Assembly (NCBI GenBank): GCA_016713535.1
Contig: JADJOY010000027.1
Location: 80,684-144,683, forward strand
Source: JADJOY01 sp016713535 [NCBI: Deltaproteobacteria bacterium]
GTDB lineage: Bacteria; JADJOY01
DNA length: 64,000 bases
Reading direction: 5' to 3'
In this document: positions 16,448 to 25,055 of the stretch, piece after piece
Layout: each line of letters starts with the position of its first letter
Numbering within the stretch: the first letter of the stretch is position 1
Notes under the pieces: model-generated
Seen by the model: only the letters and a program-made list of their open reading frames with translations
Database searches by the model: none
Told to the model about the DNA's origin: nothing
Translations under genes and position numbers: made by a program

Positions 16448-19400
16448 ATGACCCACGGCCCCGACGTCTCCGTCTCGCTCGCCGCCTATCTTCCGAAGGA
16501 CCGCCTCCGTGCCCTGGCGCGCGGAGAGCCGATCCCTCGCCGCGCGACGGGCTCGGCGCTGCTGGCCGACCTTTCTGGATTCGGGGAGCTGACCGAAGCG
16601 CTGACGCGCGCTCGCGGAGCGCGGCGCGGGATCGAGGAGCTCACCCGCGAGGTCAACGCGCTCTACGAGGCCCTGATCACCGAGGTGGAACGCTTCGGGG
16701 GCAGCGTCATCGACTTCGCGGGCGACGCCATCACGTGCTGGTTCGACGGCGGCCACGACGCCTCCCTCCGCGCCGTCACCGCGGCTTTCGCCATGCAAAG
16801 CGCCATGCAGCGCTTCCCGCGGGTGGCGCTCAAGATCGCGGTGACGAGCGGCCCCGCGCAGCGCTTCGTCGTGGGGGACCCGAGCGTCCAGTGCTGGGAC
16901 ACGCTGGCCGGCCACACGATCTCGCGCCTCGCGACCGCGGAGCGTCTCGCCGGCCCGGCCGAGATCGTCGCCGATCAAGCGACCCATCGTGCGGTCTGCG
17001 AGAGCGTCCGCGCGACCCCGCGGTGCACCGAACCCCGCGAGCCCTTCTCGGTACTCGAGAGCCTGATGCATCCAGCGCCGGCGGTGCCCGAGCCAGTGCC
17101 GGCGCCGATGCCCGCCGCCCACGATCTTCGCCCCTGGATCAATCCGGCCATCTTCCTCCGCGAGCAGGGCGGACACGGCGCCTTCCTCACCGAGCTCCGC
17201 CCCACCACTCCCCTCTTCCTGCGCTTCGACGGCATCGACTTCGAAGCCGAGCCGGCGGCCGAGCAGCTCGACACCTTCATCCGTCGGGTCCAGGCGGTGA
17301 TCCGCGACTACGACGGCACGCTGCTCCAGCTCACCATCGGCGACAAGGGCAGCTACCTGTATGCGGCGTTCGGCGCGCCCGTCGCCCACGAGGACGACCC
17401 CCGTCGGGCGGTGAAGGCCGCCCTCGAGCTGCGGCGCGTGGCCGAGAGCCTGCCGTTCCTGAAGCCGGTGCAGGTGGGGATCACGTGCGGCACGATGCGG
17501 ACCGGCGCGTACGGCGGCTCCACGCGCCGCGCTTATGGCGTGCTGGGCGACGAGGTCAACCTCGCGGCCCGCCTCATGACCCACGCCGCGCCGGGCCAGA
17601 TCCTCGTCAGTCAGCGCGTCCACGAGGCGATCGCCGCCACGTTCGCGTGCGAGTCCCTCGCGCCGGCTCGGATCAAAGGCAGAGCCGATCTCCTGCCGAT
17701 CTTCGCCGTCCACCGCGCGCATGCCGCGCGGGTTTCGCACCTGCACGAGCCGGCCTATGCGCTACCCATGGTCGGACGGACCCGCGAGCTCCAGACGATC
17801 GGCGAACGGCTCGAGCGCGCCCTCGAAGGAAAGGGCCAGGTCGTCGCCGTCCGCGCCGACGCGGGGATGGGCAAGTCGCGCCTCGTCGCCGAGGTCGTTC
17901 GGTCGGCTCGCGAACGAGGGTTCGTCGGCTACGCCGGCGCGGCCCAGGCCGACGGTGTTCAGTCTCCCTACCTCGCGTGGAAGCCCATCGCGAGCGCCCT
18001 CTTCGAGGTCGATCCCGCCGCGACGGCGTCCGACTCGCTCTCGAGCGTCGAACGCGTCGTGCGACGGCTCGCCCCGTCCCGCGTCCAGGCGCTGCCGCTC
18101 CTGGTGCCGCTCCTCCCGTTCGAGATCGCCGACAACGACTACACCCGAGGTCTCGAGCCGCTCAATCGGCAAGGAGTGCTCCGCGCGCTCCTCGAAGAGT
18201 GCTTCCGCACCGCAGCGCGAGAAGCGCCCGTGCTGATCGTGCTCGAGGACCTGCACTGGCTGGACGGCGGCTCGCGGACGTTGCTCGAGGACCTGGCCCA
18301 AGGCCTGGCCGACAGTCGGGTCTGTTTCTTCCTGGCGCATCGCCCCGAGGTGCATGGCGTCGCGGCGCCCGGCTCCGAGAGCTCGATGCGCCTGGAACGA
18401 ATGGCCTCCTACACCTTGCTCGAGCTGCCCGAGCTGACGCCGGCCGAAGCCGCGGAGGTGCTCCGCGGGAAGTTGGCGCGGCTCTACCCGGCGCGGGACG
18501 CGGCGCCTTCGCCCGGCTGGATCGAGCGCTTGACCACGCAAGCGCAGGGCAACCCGTTCTACCTGGAAGAGCTGCTCAACTACGTCCACGATCACGGGCT
18601 CGATCCGTTCGACCCGGCCGATCTCGGCGCCCTCGAGCTCCCGGACAGCCTGCACACGCTGATCCTGAGCCGCATCGACCGGCTGAACGAACGGGAGCAG
18701 ATCATCCTGCGGGTCGCGAGCGTCATCGGGCGATCGTTTCGCGCCGCCTGGCTGACGGACTACTTCCCGGAGGGGGGCGACGTCGTGACCGTCGAAGCCG
18801 CTCTCGACCGCCTCGCGGATCTCGACATCACCCCCATCGACCCGGCGGTGATCGAGCGAGCCCACCTCTTCAAGCACGTCATCACGCACCAGGCGACCTA
18901 CGAGAGCCTTCCGTTCGCGACCCGCGCCGATCTTCACGAACGCTTCGGCGCTTACCTGGAACGGCAGATCGCCGCGGGAACGTTTCACGAAGCGGCCTTC
19001 CTGGACACGCTCGTCTTTCACTACGGCCGCGCCGAGAACGCAGCCAAGGAACGGGAATACCTGTCGAAGGCCACGAGCGTGGCGCTGAGGACGAGCACCT
19101 TCACCACCGCTCGGACGTATCTCGTGCGGCTGCTCGAGCAGACCCCCGCCGCCGACCCGCGCCGAACGGCGTTGCTCCTCGACCTGGGCGAGCTGCTCGC
19201 GACCACCGGCGATTTTCCTGGGGCGCTGACGCTATTCGAGGAAGCACGAGACCTCGCCCGGACGGATGCCGAACGGGCGCGAGCGTTCTGGATGCTGGCC
19301 TACGTCCGGAGGGAGACCGGACTCATGCAACAGGCCTACGAGCTTTACGCCGCGGCGGTGCGATTCGCGCGCGCCAGCGGAGACGAAGCGATCGTCGCGC

Positions 19401-20125
19401 ACGCACTCTCCTCGGCGGGAGTTTGTAGCTCCAAGCTCGGAAAGCTCGACGAGGCGCAAGCCTTCCAGGAGGAGAGTCTCGCTCTGGCACGCAAGCTGGG
19501 TGATCCCGCACTGGAGCTGAACGCCCTGCAACGAGCGGGGTGCATCCTGGTCGCGCGATCCGAGCTCGATCAGGGCGAGGCGATCTTCCTCGAAGCCAAA
19601 GCGTTGGCCGAGGCCTCCGGCGAACGCCAGAGCCTCATGATGGCGCTCAACAACCTCGGATGGGTGACGGACAACAAGCTCGAGCACGCGCGCTCGCGAG
19701 AATACGGCCGCCAGGCGCTGGCGCTCGCGTACGAGCTGGGATCGCAGTTGAGCATCGCGCTCTACCTGATCAATCAGGCCGGAGACGAGCTCATGGATGG
19801 CGACCTCACCAGCGCTCGTTCGCACGCACGCGAGGGCTGCGGATTGGCGCTGCGCCTGGGGGCCATGGGGCGCGTGATGCTGGCGCTCCGGTCCTTCTCG
19901 CTCATCCTCTACGCCGAGGGGCAGAGCGAACGCGCGCTCGAGGTCATCGGCCTGGCCCGCGCACATCCCGCCTGGACCCACGACGACCAACGGAACGTCG
20001 ACGGCTGGCTCGAGGACTGGGCCGTCGATCCCGCCACGGCGGCTGCGGCGTACGCACGAGGCGCCGCCCTCGACTGGGACACGACGATCCGCGAGCTGCT
20101 GGGCGAGGAACCGGCTAGCGGCTGA
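16448..20125 (+). CDS. Double-cyclase/AAA ATPase/TPR protein, soluble adenylyl cyclase-like
   Basis: A 1225-aa multidomain protein. Residues ~34-200 are a first class III nucleotide cyclase domain: ALLADLSGFGELTEAL with Asp41 and DFAGDAITCW with Asp93 as the two metal ligands. Residues ~255-425 are a second cyclase-type domain (LTIGDKGSYLYAAFGAP, GVLGDEVNLAARLM). It lacks the paired Asp ligands at the same positions and so looks like the regulatory partner. Then follows an AAA/STAND ATPase: Walker A ADAGMGKS at 470-477 and Walker B LIVLEDLHW near 600. The C-terminal ~370 residues are TPR-like helices. This order matches mammalian sAC (ADCY10), which is bicarbonate- and Ca-stimulated. The product should be cAMP. 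A cNMP-binding protein lies at 62917. The Met at 16448 is used because upstream sequence is repeat-derived. Confidence 0.92.
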   Translation: MTHGPDVSVSLAAYLPKDRLRALARGEPIPRRATGSALLADLSGFGELTEALTRARGARRGIEELTREVNALYEALITEVERFGGSVIDFAGDAITCWFDGGHDASLRAVTAAFAMQSAMQRFPRVALKIAVTSGPAQRFVVGDPSVQCWDTLAGHTISRLATAERLAGPAEIVADQATHRAVCESVRATPRCTEPREPFSVLESLMHPAPAVPEPVPAPMPAAHDLRPWINPAIFLREQGGHGAFLTELRPTTPLFLRFDGIDFEAEPAAEQLDTFIRRVQAVIRDYDGTLLQLTIGDKGSYLYAAFGAPVAHEDDPRRAVKAALELRRVAESLPFLKPVQVGITCGTMRTGAYGGSTRRAYGVLGDEVNLAARLMTHAAPGQILVSQRVHEAIAATFACESLAPARIKGRADLLPIFAVHRAHAARVSHLHEPAYALPMVGRTRELQTIGERLERALEGKGQVVAVRADAGMGKSRLVAEVVRSARERGFVGYAGAAQADGVQSPYLAWKPIASALFEVDPAATASDSLSSVERVVRRLAPSRVQALPLLVPLLPFEIADNDYTRGLEPLNRQGVLRALLEECFRTAAREAPVLIVLEDLHWLDGGSRTLLEDLAQGLADSRVCFFLAHRPEVHGVAAPGSESSMRLERMASYTLLELPELTPAEAAEVLRGKLARLYPARDAAPSPGWIERLTTQAQGNPFYLEELLNYVHDHGLDPFDPADLGALELPDSLHTLILSRIDRLNEREQIILRVASVIGRSFRAAWLTDYFPEGGDVVTVEAALDRLADLDITPIDPAVIERAHLFKHVITHQATYESLPFATRADLHERFGAYLERQIAAGTFHEAAFLDTLVFHYGRAENAAKEREYLSKATSVALRTSTFTTARTYLVRLLEQTPAADPRRTALLLDLGELLATTGDFPGALTLFEEARDLARTDAERARAFWMLAYVRRETGLMQQAYELYAAAVRFARASGDEAIVAHALSSAGVCSSKLGKLDEAQAFQEESLALARKLGDPALELNALQRAGCILVARSELDQGEAIFLEAKALAEASGERQSLMMALNNLGWVTDNKLEHARSREYGRQALALAYELGSQLSIALYLINQAGDELMDGDLTSARSHAREGCGLALRLGAMGRVMLALRSFSLILYAEGQSERALEVIGLARAHPAWTHDDQRNVDGWLEDWAVDPATAAAAYARGAALDWDTTIRELLGEEPASG

Positions 20126-20472
20126 TCGGGACGGGGCCCGGGGGCGACGCCCCCCGGATGCCGTTGGTTCAACGGTCGCCTGGTTCGCCACCAGCGCTGA
20201 ACGGGTCACCACGTCTGCAATTCAGACGCACGGGTCGTGGGTGCTCAGGACCCGGTCCACCATCAGCTACCCGGCGCCCGGTGCAAGAATATTTCAATGG
20301 TTCGTACGAAGATGAATCCAAACATGCAAAGAGACCAAGTGAGTACCACGGCGTAGGGCGGGTGCCGCCGCTCGGTGCGTCACCGCGGGCGCGGTTCGGG
20401 CGGTGCCGATGCGAACCGCGGGGCGCACCGTGCTGTCAAAGGCGAACTTCGGCGGCCTGCTCGGGCGAGCGA
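20126..20472. other. Intergenic region with an AT-richer patch
   Basis: 347 bp between the convergent cyclase gene and the broken small - strand gene. Around 20284-20345 the composition drops in GC (AAGAATATTTCAATGG and AAACATGCAAAGAGACC), unlike the surroundings. This could mark a foreign or regulatory remnant. No gene, RNA or repeat was recognised. Confidence 0.4.
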
Positions 20473-20672
20473 TCAATCGTCCAGCGCCGAGAGGGTGACG
20501 ACGCGCGTGACTCGCTCGAATCGCTCTGCAGCGTTGCCAAGGCTCTCCGGTGGCGCTCGATCAGCTCCAGCAGCAGGTCGAGACGCTGCTGGGGGGATAA
20601 GCGTGCGTAGTACTCGTCGTCGGCACGATCGGCGTCGTCGAAGCTGTGAAAGACGTTCAGTATCCGCTCCAT
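20473..20672 (-). pseudogene. Frameshifted small conserved protein (about 66 aa when repaired)
   Basis: The first ~40 codons from 20672 read MERILNVFHSFDDADRADDE followed by YYARLSPQQRLDLLLELIERH. The natural ending, ESLGNAAERFERVTRVVTLS, is found in a different frame, stopping at 20473. Adding one base near 20548-20552 (a GG pair) joins the two into a single ~66-aa protein. The 200-nt span is one short of a multiple of three, in agreement. The pattern 'FxSFxxAxxAD...LTPxxRLxxLLEL...RFxRVxRVVxL' is familiar from small proteins that accompany nucleotidyltransferase-type toxins or unknown partners. No partner is next to it here. Either a real decayed gene or a sequencing deletion. Confidence 0.7.
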
Positions 20673-20744
20673 GCGGCGAGAGTACCACGCGCCGCGTTCA
20701 GCGGAACGCGGTCAAAGGGCCGTGCAGCGATCAGCGGACGCGGG

Positions 20745-21062
20745 GATGCTCGGCCTACGCGTATCGCCGGGCACGCGACGCGTGCCCCTCCCGAACGGGC
20801 TGCGCAACCGGCTGGAGCGCGCCTGCTCCGTCGGGCGCCGGGGATCGATCGGGATCGTACGGGGATCGACGCGCCCGGCGATGCGCGCGCTTACGCGTAT
20901 CGCCGGGCACGCGACGCGTGCCCCTCCCGAAGGGGCTGCGCAACCGGTTGGAGCGCGCCCGCTCCGTCGGGCGCCAGGGATCGACGCGCCCGGCGATGCG
21001 CGCGCTTACGCGTATCGCCGGGCACGCGGCGCGTGCCCCTCCCGGGGATCGAAATCGACCGG
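20745..21062. repeat. Tandem palindromic repeats, about 115-136 bp, 2.5 copies
   Basis: Three anchors CGTATCGCCGGGCACGCG occur at 20760, 20896 and 21011. Each carries the palindrome GGGCACGCG-A-CGCGTGCCC (the last with C in place of A on one side) followed by CCTCCCG. The intervening text GGAGCGCGCC.GCTCCGTCGGGCGCC is shared with the large 38-kb array, of which these are shortened relatives. Confidence 0.85.
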
Positions 21063-21079
21063 CTTGGGCGCGCCGTGCC

Positions 21080-23728
21080 TCAGGGCAGCGTGAAGGCTCC
21101 TTGCGGGTCGTTGCCCGAGCCGGAGAACGGGATGAAGGGCGGGTTGATTGCCTCGACGAAGGCGTTACCGGCCATCGCTTTACTTGGACGGGTGAACGTG
21201 AACTGTCCCGAGTTGACGATGTTGAGCGGGATGTTCGCCGAGCCGCCGCCGCCGAAACCGCCGAAGTTCTGGACCGTCGAGCCGTTGCTGGCGAAGAGGT
21301 TGATGACGGTGAGGCTCGAGAAGCCGCTGCCGTTCACGGTGACCGTGTTGCTGTTGATGCTGATGCTCGAGATGTTCACCGCCGCGCCGATCGGCGCGGA
21401 GACGGCGTTGCTGGTGCGGAAGTTGCCGGTCGCGTTGACCACCTGGAACGAGCCCGACCGGTCGGGCACGAGACCGGCACCTTGCAAGTCGATGGTGGTC
21501 GAGGTCTGCGCGGTGGGCGTGAGCGGCCCGCAGTTGCCGGAGGCGGTGAAGACGTTGATGACCGAGCTCGCGAAGCCGGTGCCGTCGATCCGGTAGACGG
21601 TGGTGTTGTTGTTCGCCAGGACGCTCTCGACGTTCGCGAGGCCGATCGAGGGCTGCCAGCTCGTGGTGCTGATGGCCTCGCCGTCGATCGCGAGGATGCT
21701 GGGCACGCTCTGCGCCGTGTTCCCGATGAGCGGGATGCCGACCACGTTGCTCGACGAGAAGCCGACGTCGGTCCGCACCAGCTGGAGGCCGAGGAAGCCT
21801 TGCCCCAGGCTGTACTGGTTGGGCGCCGGCCACGGGCACGGCAGGTTTCCGGTCCAGGTGGTGGAGGTGGTGCCGGTCGGGCTGATGCCGTTCGCCACCA
21901 GGTCGAGCGGGCCGCCGCTGGTGGAGAGGAACGTCTTGAGGACCGAGCCCGCCGTGATGCCGGTGCCGGTGAGGCTCACGGGCCCGCAGAACTGCAGCAC
22001 GTTCGGCGAGGCCGGCTGGGTGAGCGTCACCTCGCTGGCGGGCGCCTCGCAGCTCGTGGTGAACGAGCCGATCCGGGTCCCCCACTTCGAGACCTGGCTG
22101 TTGTTGCGCGAGTACTCGCCCAGGTACCAGAACGTCTCGCCGTCGGGGTCGACCGTCATGCCGGTGTAGTCGCCCCAGCGGTGCGGCGACGGGTCGTTGC
22201 CGAACGACGAGTACACGACCTCGCCGGCCTTGAGCTGGACCTCGGCCTGCAGGGTGTTGAGCGAGTCGGTGCCGAGCCGGCCGACCACGAACGTCGACGG
22301 GAAGATGCTGGTGCTGAACTTGCTGTAGCCGATCGTCACGTCGTTGCAGTGGTTGACGGCGATGTCCGGGAACGAGCGGAAGGTCGAGTTCGACGCGAAC
22401 GCCGTGCCCTGCACGAACGCGGGGCCGCCGCCCGCGGCCGGGTCGATCTCGGCCCAGCGCACACAGTTCACCGTGCCACCGCCCGGGTTGCACGAGACCG
22501 TCTGGGCCATGAACAGGTGGCCGTTACGGTACTGGACGCCGAGCGGACGCCAGTCGTTGGCCTGCAGCTTCGCCGAGCTGCCGGACTGGGGAGAGTCGAC
22601 CGGGAAGCCGCCCGTCACTCCGGTGCCGGTGTTCAGGTTCACGGTGCCGAGCAGCGTGAAGGTGTTGGTGCCGAACGGGTCGGTCCAGCGGTAGACGCCC
22701 ATCGAGCTGCCGTCGAAGACGTTGTCGATCACCACGTAGTGCACGGTGCCGGTGGGCCAGGTGCCCTGGGCGAAGCCGTGAGAGTGCATGGGCTGCGGCG
22801 TGAAGGCGCTCGACGGAAAGCTCTTGCGGACCGGGGCCGAGAGCGTGCCGCCCGCGTACATGGTGGTCTTGTCGATCGCCCACACGTCGGAGCGCACGAA
22901 GCTGCCGGTCAACCCGACGAAGGTGTTGCCGCCCATGAAGATCGCCTGGTCGCCGACGCCCGCGTGCGGGTAGTCGAAGAACTCGCCGGTGTTCACCGAG
23001 GCGTCGAACGAGTAGAGCCACCAGCTCCCGGTGGGGTCGCTGGTCTGCGAGACCGCCATGCAGTAGCGGTTGTTGGCGCCGTTGACGCCCGACCCGAACT
23101 GGTCGATGCCGAGGAAGAAGCGGTCGGCCTCCTCGTCGTAGAGGACGTTCGGATCGAACGTGCTGGAGCAGCCGGTCAGGGGGCTGAAGAAGGTGTCGAA
23201 GAGCAACGGGCCGGCGAGCGTGGTGCCGGTCTTGTTGTAGACCTCGAGGCTCGAGTTCGCGACGGCGATGATGTGGTTGGGGCCGACGGCGAGCTCGGGA
23301 TCGGGCGGCACGCTGGCGGGGTCGTCGTCGAAGTTGAGCGAGTCGAAGCTCACGGCGAGGGTGGGCGCGTGTGGGCTGCGGCCCTCGTTCACGATCTGCA
23401 CGCCGGGCTGCGGCGGGATCTCCAGCGCCTGCTCGCGCAGGGCGTCGGTCGCCTCCGGGGGGAGCGGCGTCTTCGGGCGGTTCTTCTTCTTGGTGCCGCC
23501 GACCGGCCGCGTCTGCGCGCGCGGGTCCTGATCGATGCGCGGCAGCGCCAGCACGTTCACGCTCACCGGACCTGCAACGGCTCCCTCGGCGAGGACGGCG
23601 CCGTCGCCGGGGCGGAGCTGAGCGGGCACGGCGCCGCTCGGCGTGCGCTCGCGCGAGGCGCGCGACACCACGAACACCGCCACCACGAGCAACGCGAGCG
23701 CGATCCCGATCCGGGCGCGAGTCTTCAT
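21080..23728 (-). CDS. Large secreted beta-rich protein with IPT-like C-terminal domains
   Basis: An 882-aa exported protein. The N-terminus MKTRARIGIALALLVVAVFV is a signal peptide or signal anchor. The ATG at 23728 has AGGAG upstream. The central part (residues ~100-520) looks like a beta-propeller or exo-alpha-sialidase-type domain. It has repeated statements such as VPPDPELAVGPNHIIAVANS, DEEADRFFLGIDQFGSG, WGDYTGMTVDPDGETFWYLGEY and paired cysteines in NCVRWAEIDP and SCNPGGG. The last ~300 residues hold several Ig-like/IPT modules (VTLTQPASPNVLQFCGPVSL, NVFTASGNCGPLTPT, SISINSNTVTVNGSGFSSLTVINLF). Strikingly rich in Asn, Ser and Thr compared with neighbouring genes. Likely a cell-surface or extracellular protein; function unknown. 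Confidence 0.8.
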   Translation of the reverse strand: MKTRARIGIALALLVVAVFVVSRASRERTPSGAVPAQLRPGDGAVLAEGAVAGPVSVNVLALPRIDQDPRAQTRPVGGTKKKNRPKTPLPPEATDALREQALEIPPQPGVQIVNEGRSPHAPTLAVSFDSLNFDDDPASVPPDPELAVGPNHIIAVANSSLEVYNKTGTTLAGPLLFDTFFSPLTGCSSTFDPNVLYDEEADRFFLGIDQFGSGVNGANNRYCMAVSQTSDPTGSWWLYSFDASVNTGEFFDYPHAGVGDQAIFMGGNTFVGLTGSFVRSDVWAIDKTTMYAGGTLSAPVRKSFPSSAFTPQPMHSHGFAQGTWPTGTVHYVVIDNVFDGSSMGVYRWTDPFGTNTFTLLGTVNLNTGTGVTGGFPVDSPQSGSSAKLQANDWRPLGVQYRNGHLFMAQTVSCNPGGGTVNCVRWAEIDPAAGGGPAFVQGTAFASNSTFRSFPDIAVNHCNDVTIGYSKFSTSIFPSTFVVGRLGTDSLNTLQAEVQLKAGEVVYSSFGNDPSPHRWGDYTGMTVDPDGETFWYLGEYSRNNSQVSKWGTRIGSFTTSCEAPASEVTLTQPASPNVLQFCGPVSLTGTGITAGSVLKTFLSTSGGPLDLVANGISPTGTTSTTWTGNLPCPWPAPNQYSLGQGFLGLQLVRTDVGFSSSNVVGIPLIGNTAQSVPSILAIDGEAISTTSWQPSIGLANVESVLANNNTTVYRIDGTGFASSVINVFTASGNCGPLTPTAQTSTTIDLQGAGLVPDRSGSFQVVNATGNFRTSNAVSAPIGAAVNISSISINSNTVTVNGSGFSSLTVINLFASNGSTVQNFGGFGGGGSANIPLNIVNSGQFTFTRPSKAMAGNAFVEAINPPFIPFSGSGNDPQGAFTLP

Positions 23729-24308
23729 CGGCGGACTCCTGAGACGACGGGTGAGCGGCGAGTGCGGGCCAGGACCGAAGGCTACGCCGCGGGCGGGGAG
23801 TGAGCAATGCGGCTCGCACGCGCGTCGGCGGCGAGCCGGACGGGGTCTGCCGCGGGCGCGGGGGCGAGCCGGTTTGTATAGCACTTGCTATACAAAATCG
23901 TTCGGCAACTGCTTTACAAATTTGTACGGCTGCAGCTTTACACGGCGATTTTGGCGTGTAGCCCGTGGAATTTGGGGGTAATAGGGCCATCCAAAGGGCC
24001 CTTGGGGGCGGTTCTGGGGTGCCTGCCGGGGGAATTTTCGGACCGAACCGGGTGCAGCTCGGCCCGGGGCGAGGGCGGTTTCGGATCGCCGGAGGCGGTC
24101 CCTCCAGAGCGGTGCAGCCTCGGCGACGGGCGCCGGGCGGTCGGGTTCGAGGGGCGATGCGAGCGCCCTCGCGGATCGCCGCCCACGTGGCGCGTGCCCG
24201 GCCGGGACTCGGCGCCCGCGCTCGTGTGACCGGCCTCGCTTCGTTCGCCGGATGCGATGGAGTAACGTCCGCCGGCGCAGGGCCAGCACGCACACAGGAG
24301 GACACACC
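23729..24308. other. Divergent intergenic region with AT-rich operator-like segment
   Basis: 580 bp separating the secreted protein (-) from the SDR-amidohydrolase operon (+). The segment 23873-23960 is unusually AT-rich for this genome and contains the palindromes listed separately. The remainder is GC-rich and includes GGAGGCGGTCCCTCCAGAGC near 24090, the hairpin-plus-CCTCC grammar seen in the repeat arrays. No gene was recognised here. Confidence 0.6.
23873..23926. promoter_or_regulatory. Two adjacent perfect palindromes, candidate operator
   Basis: A perfect inverted repeat at 23873-23896 (11-bp arms TTTGTATAGCA and TGCTATACAAA, 2-bp spacer CT) is followed 18 bp later by a second perfect palindrome, TACAAATTTGTA, at 23915-23926. 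Both contain the half-site TACAAA/TTTGTA. They sit between divergent genes in an AT-rich island. The size and symmetry fit a dimeric repressor operator (TetR- or GntR-like), but no regulator gene is adjacent. Confidence 0.6.
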
Positions 24309-25055
24309 GTGGAGCTGGGACTGAAGGGGAAGCGAGCGGCGGTGGCGGCGGCTTCGGCGGGGCTCGGCTTCGCGACGGCGAAGGCGCTCGCCGACGAAGG
24401 CGCGCGCGTGGTGATCTGCGGGCGCGACCGCGCCCGGGTCGAGCACGCGGCGGTGCGGCTCGGGCACGGCGCGACCGGTCTCGCGATCGACGTCTCGAAA
24501 CCCGAGGAGGCGGCGCGCTTCGTGCGCGAGGCGCGCGCGGCGCTCGGCGGGCTCGACATCCTCATCACCAACGCGGGCGGACCGCCGCCCGGCACCTTCG
24601 AGGACACGCCCCTCGAGCGCTACCCGGACGCCCTCGCCCTCAACCTGCTCTCGGTGGTGGCGATGTGCATCGAGGCGGTGCCCGGCATGCGCGCGCAGCG
24701 CTTCGGCCGCGTCGTGGCGATCACCTCGATCGCGGTGCGCCAGCCGATCCCCAACCTGATCCTCTCGAACACCGCGCGCGCCGGCGCCACGGGCTTCCTG
24801 AAGACCCTCGCGCGCGAGGTGGCGAAGGACGGCGTGACCGTGAACTCGCTGCAGCCCGGGCTGCACGCCACCGCGCGTGTCACCCAGCTTCACGGGGCGG
24901 ACCTGTCGGCGCTCGGCGCCACGGTGCCTGCGGGCGTGGTGGGCGCGCCCGAGGACTTCGGGCGGGTGGCGGCCTTCCTGTGCTCGGCGCAGGCGCGCTT
25001 CATCACCGGCGCCGCGATCCCGGTGGACGGCGGCGCCTACGCGGGGCTCCTGTGA
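24309..25055 (+). CDS. SDR-fold protein lacking the catalytic Tyr/Lys pair
   Basis: A 248-aa SDR-fold protein. The GTG at 24309 follows AGGAGG closely and is followed by the Rossmann motif AAAASAGLGFATAKAL (the usual TGxxxGIG is AAAASAGLG) and VVICGRDR. NAG is present (ITNAGGPPPG). In the catalytic segment, ITSIAVRQPIPNLILSN then TARAGATGF, Ser is kept but the positions of Tyr (+13) and Lys (+17) hold Ser and Arg. Several FabG-like SDR paralogues share this LSNxxR variation. It may act by another mechanism or be a binding protein. The stop overlaps the amidohydrolase GTG (GTGA). Confidence 0.85.
   Translation: MELGLKGKRAAVAAASAGLGFATAKALADEGARVVICGRDRARVEHAAVRLGHGATGLAIDVSKPEEAARFVREARAALGGLDILITNAGGPPPGTFEDTPLERYPDALALNLLSVVAMCIEAVPGMRAQRFGRVVAITSIAVRQPIPNLILSNTARAGATGFLKTLAREVAKDGVTVNSLQPGLHATARVTQLHGADLSALGATVPAGVVGAPEDFGRVAAFLCSAQARFITGAAIPVDGGAYAGLL

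Noticed and set aside
15913-19428. A 1171-aa open frame in another + frame over the cyclase gene
   Set aside because: Arg/Pro-rich shadow of the real gene, which has recognisable domains in its own frame.
20160-20200. Possible tRNA-like text near GGTTCGCCACC
   Set aside because: The required T-arm consensus and a paired acceptor stem are missing.
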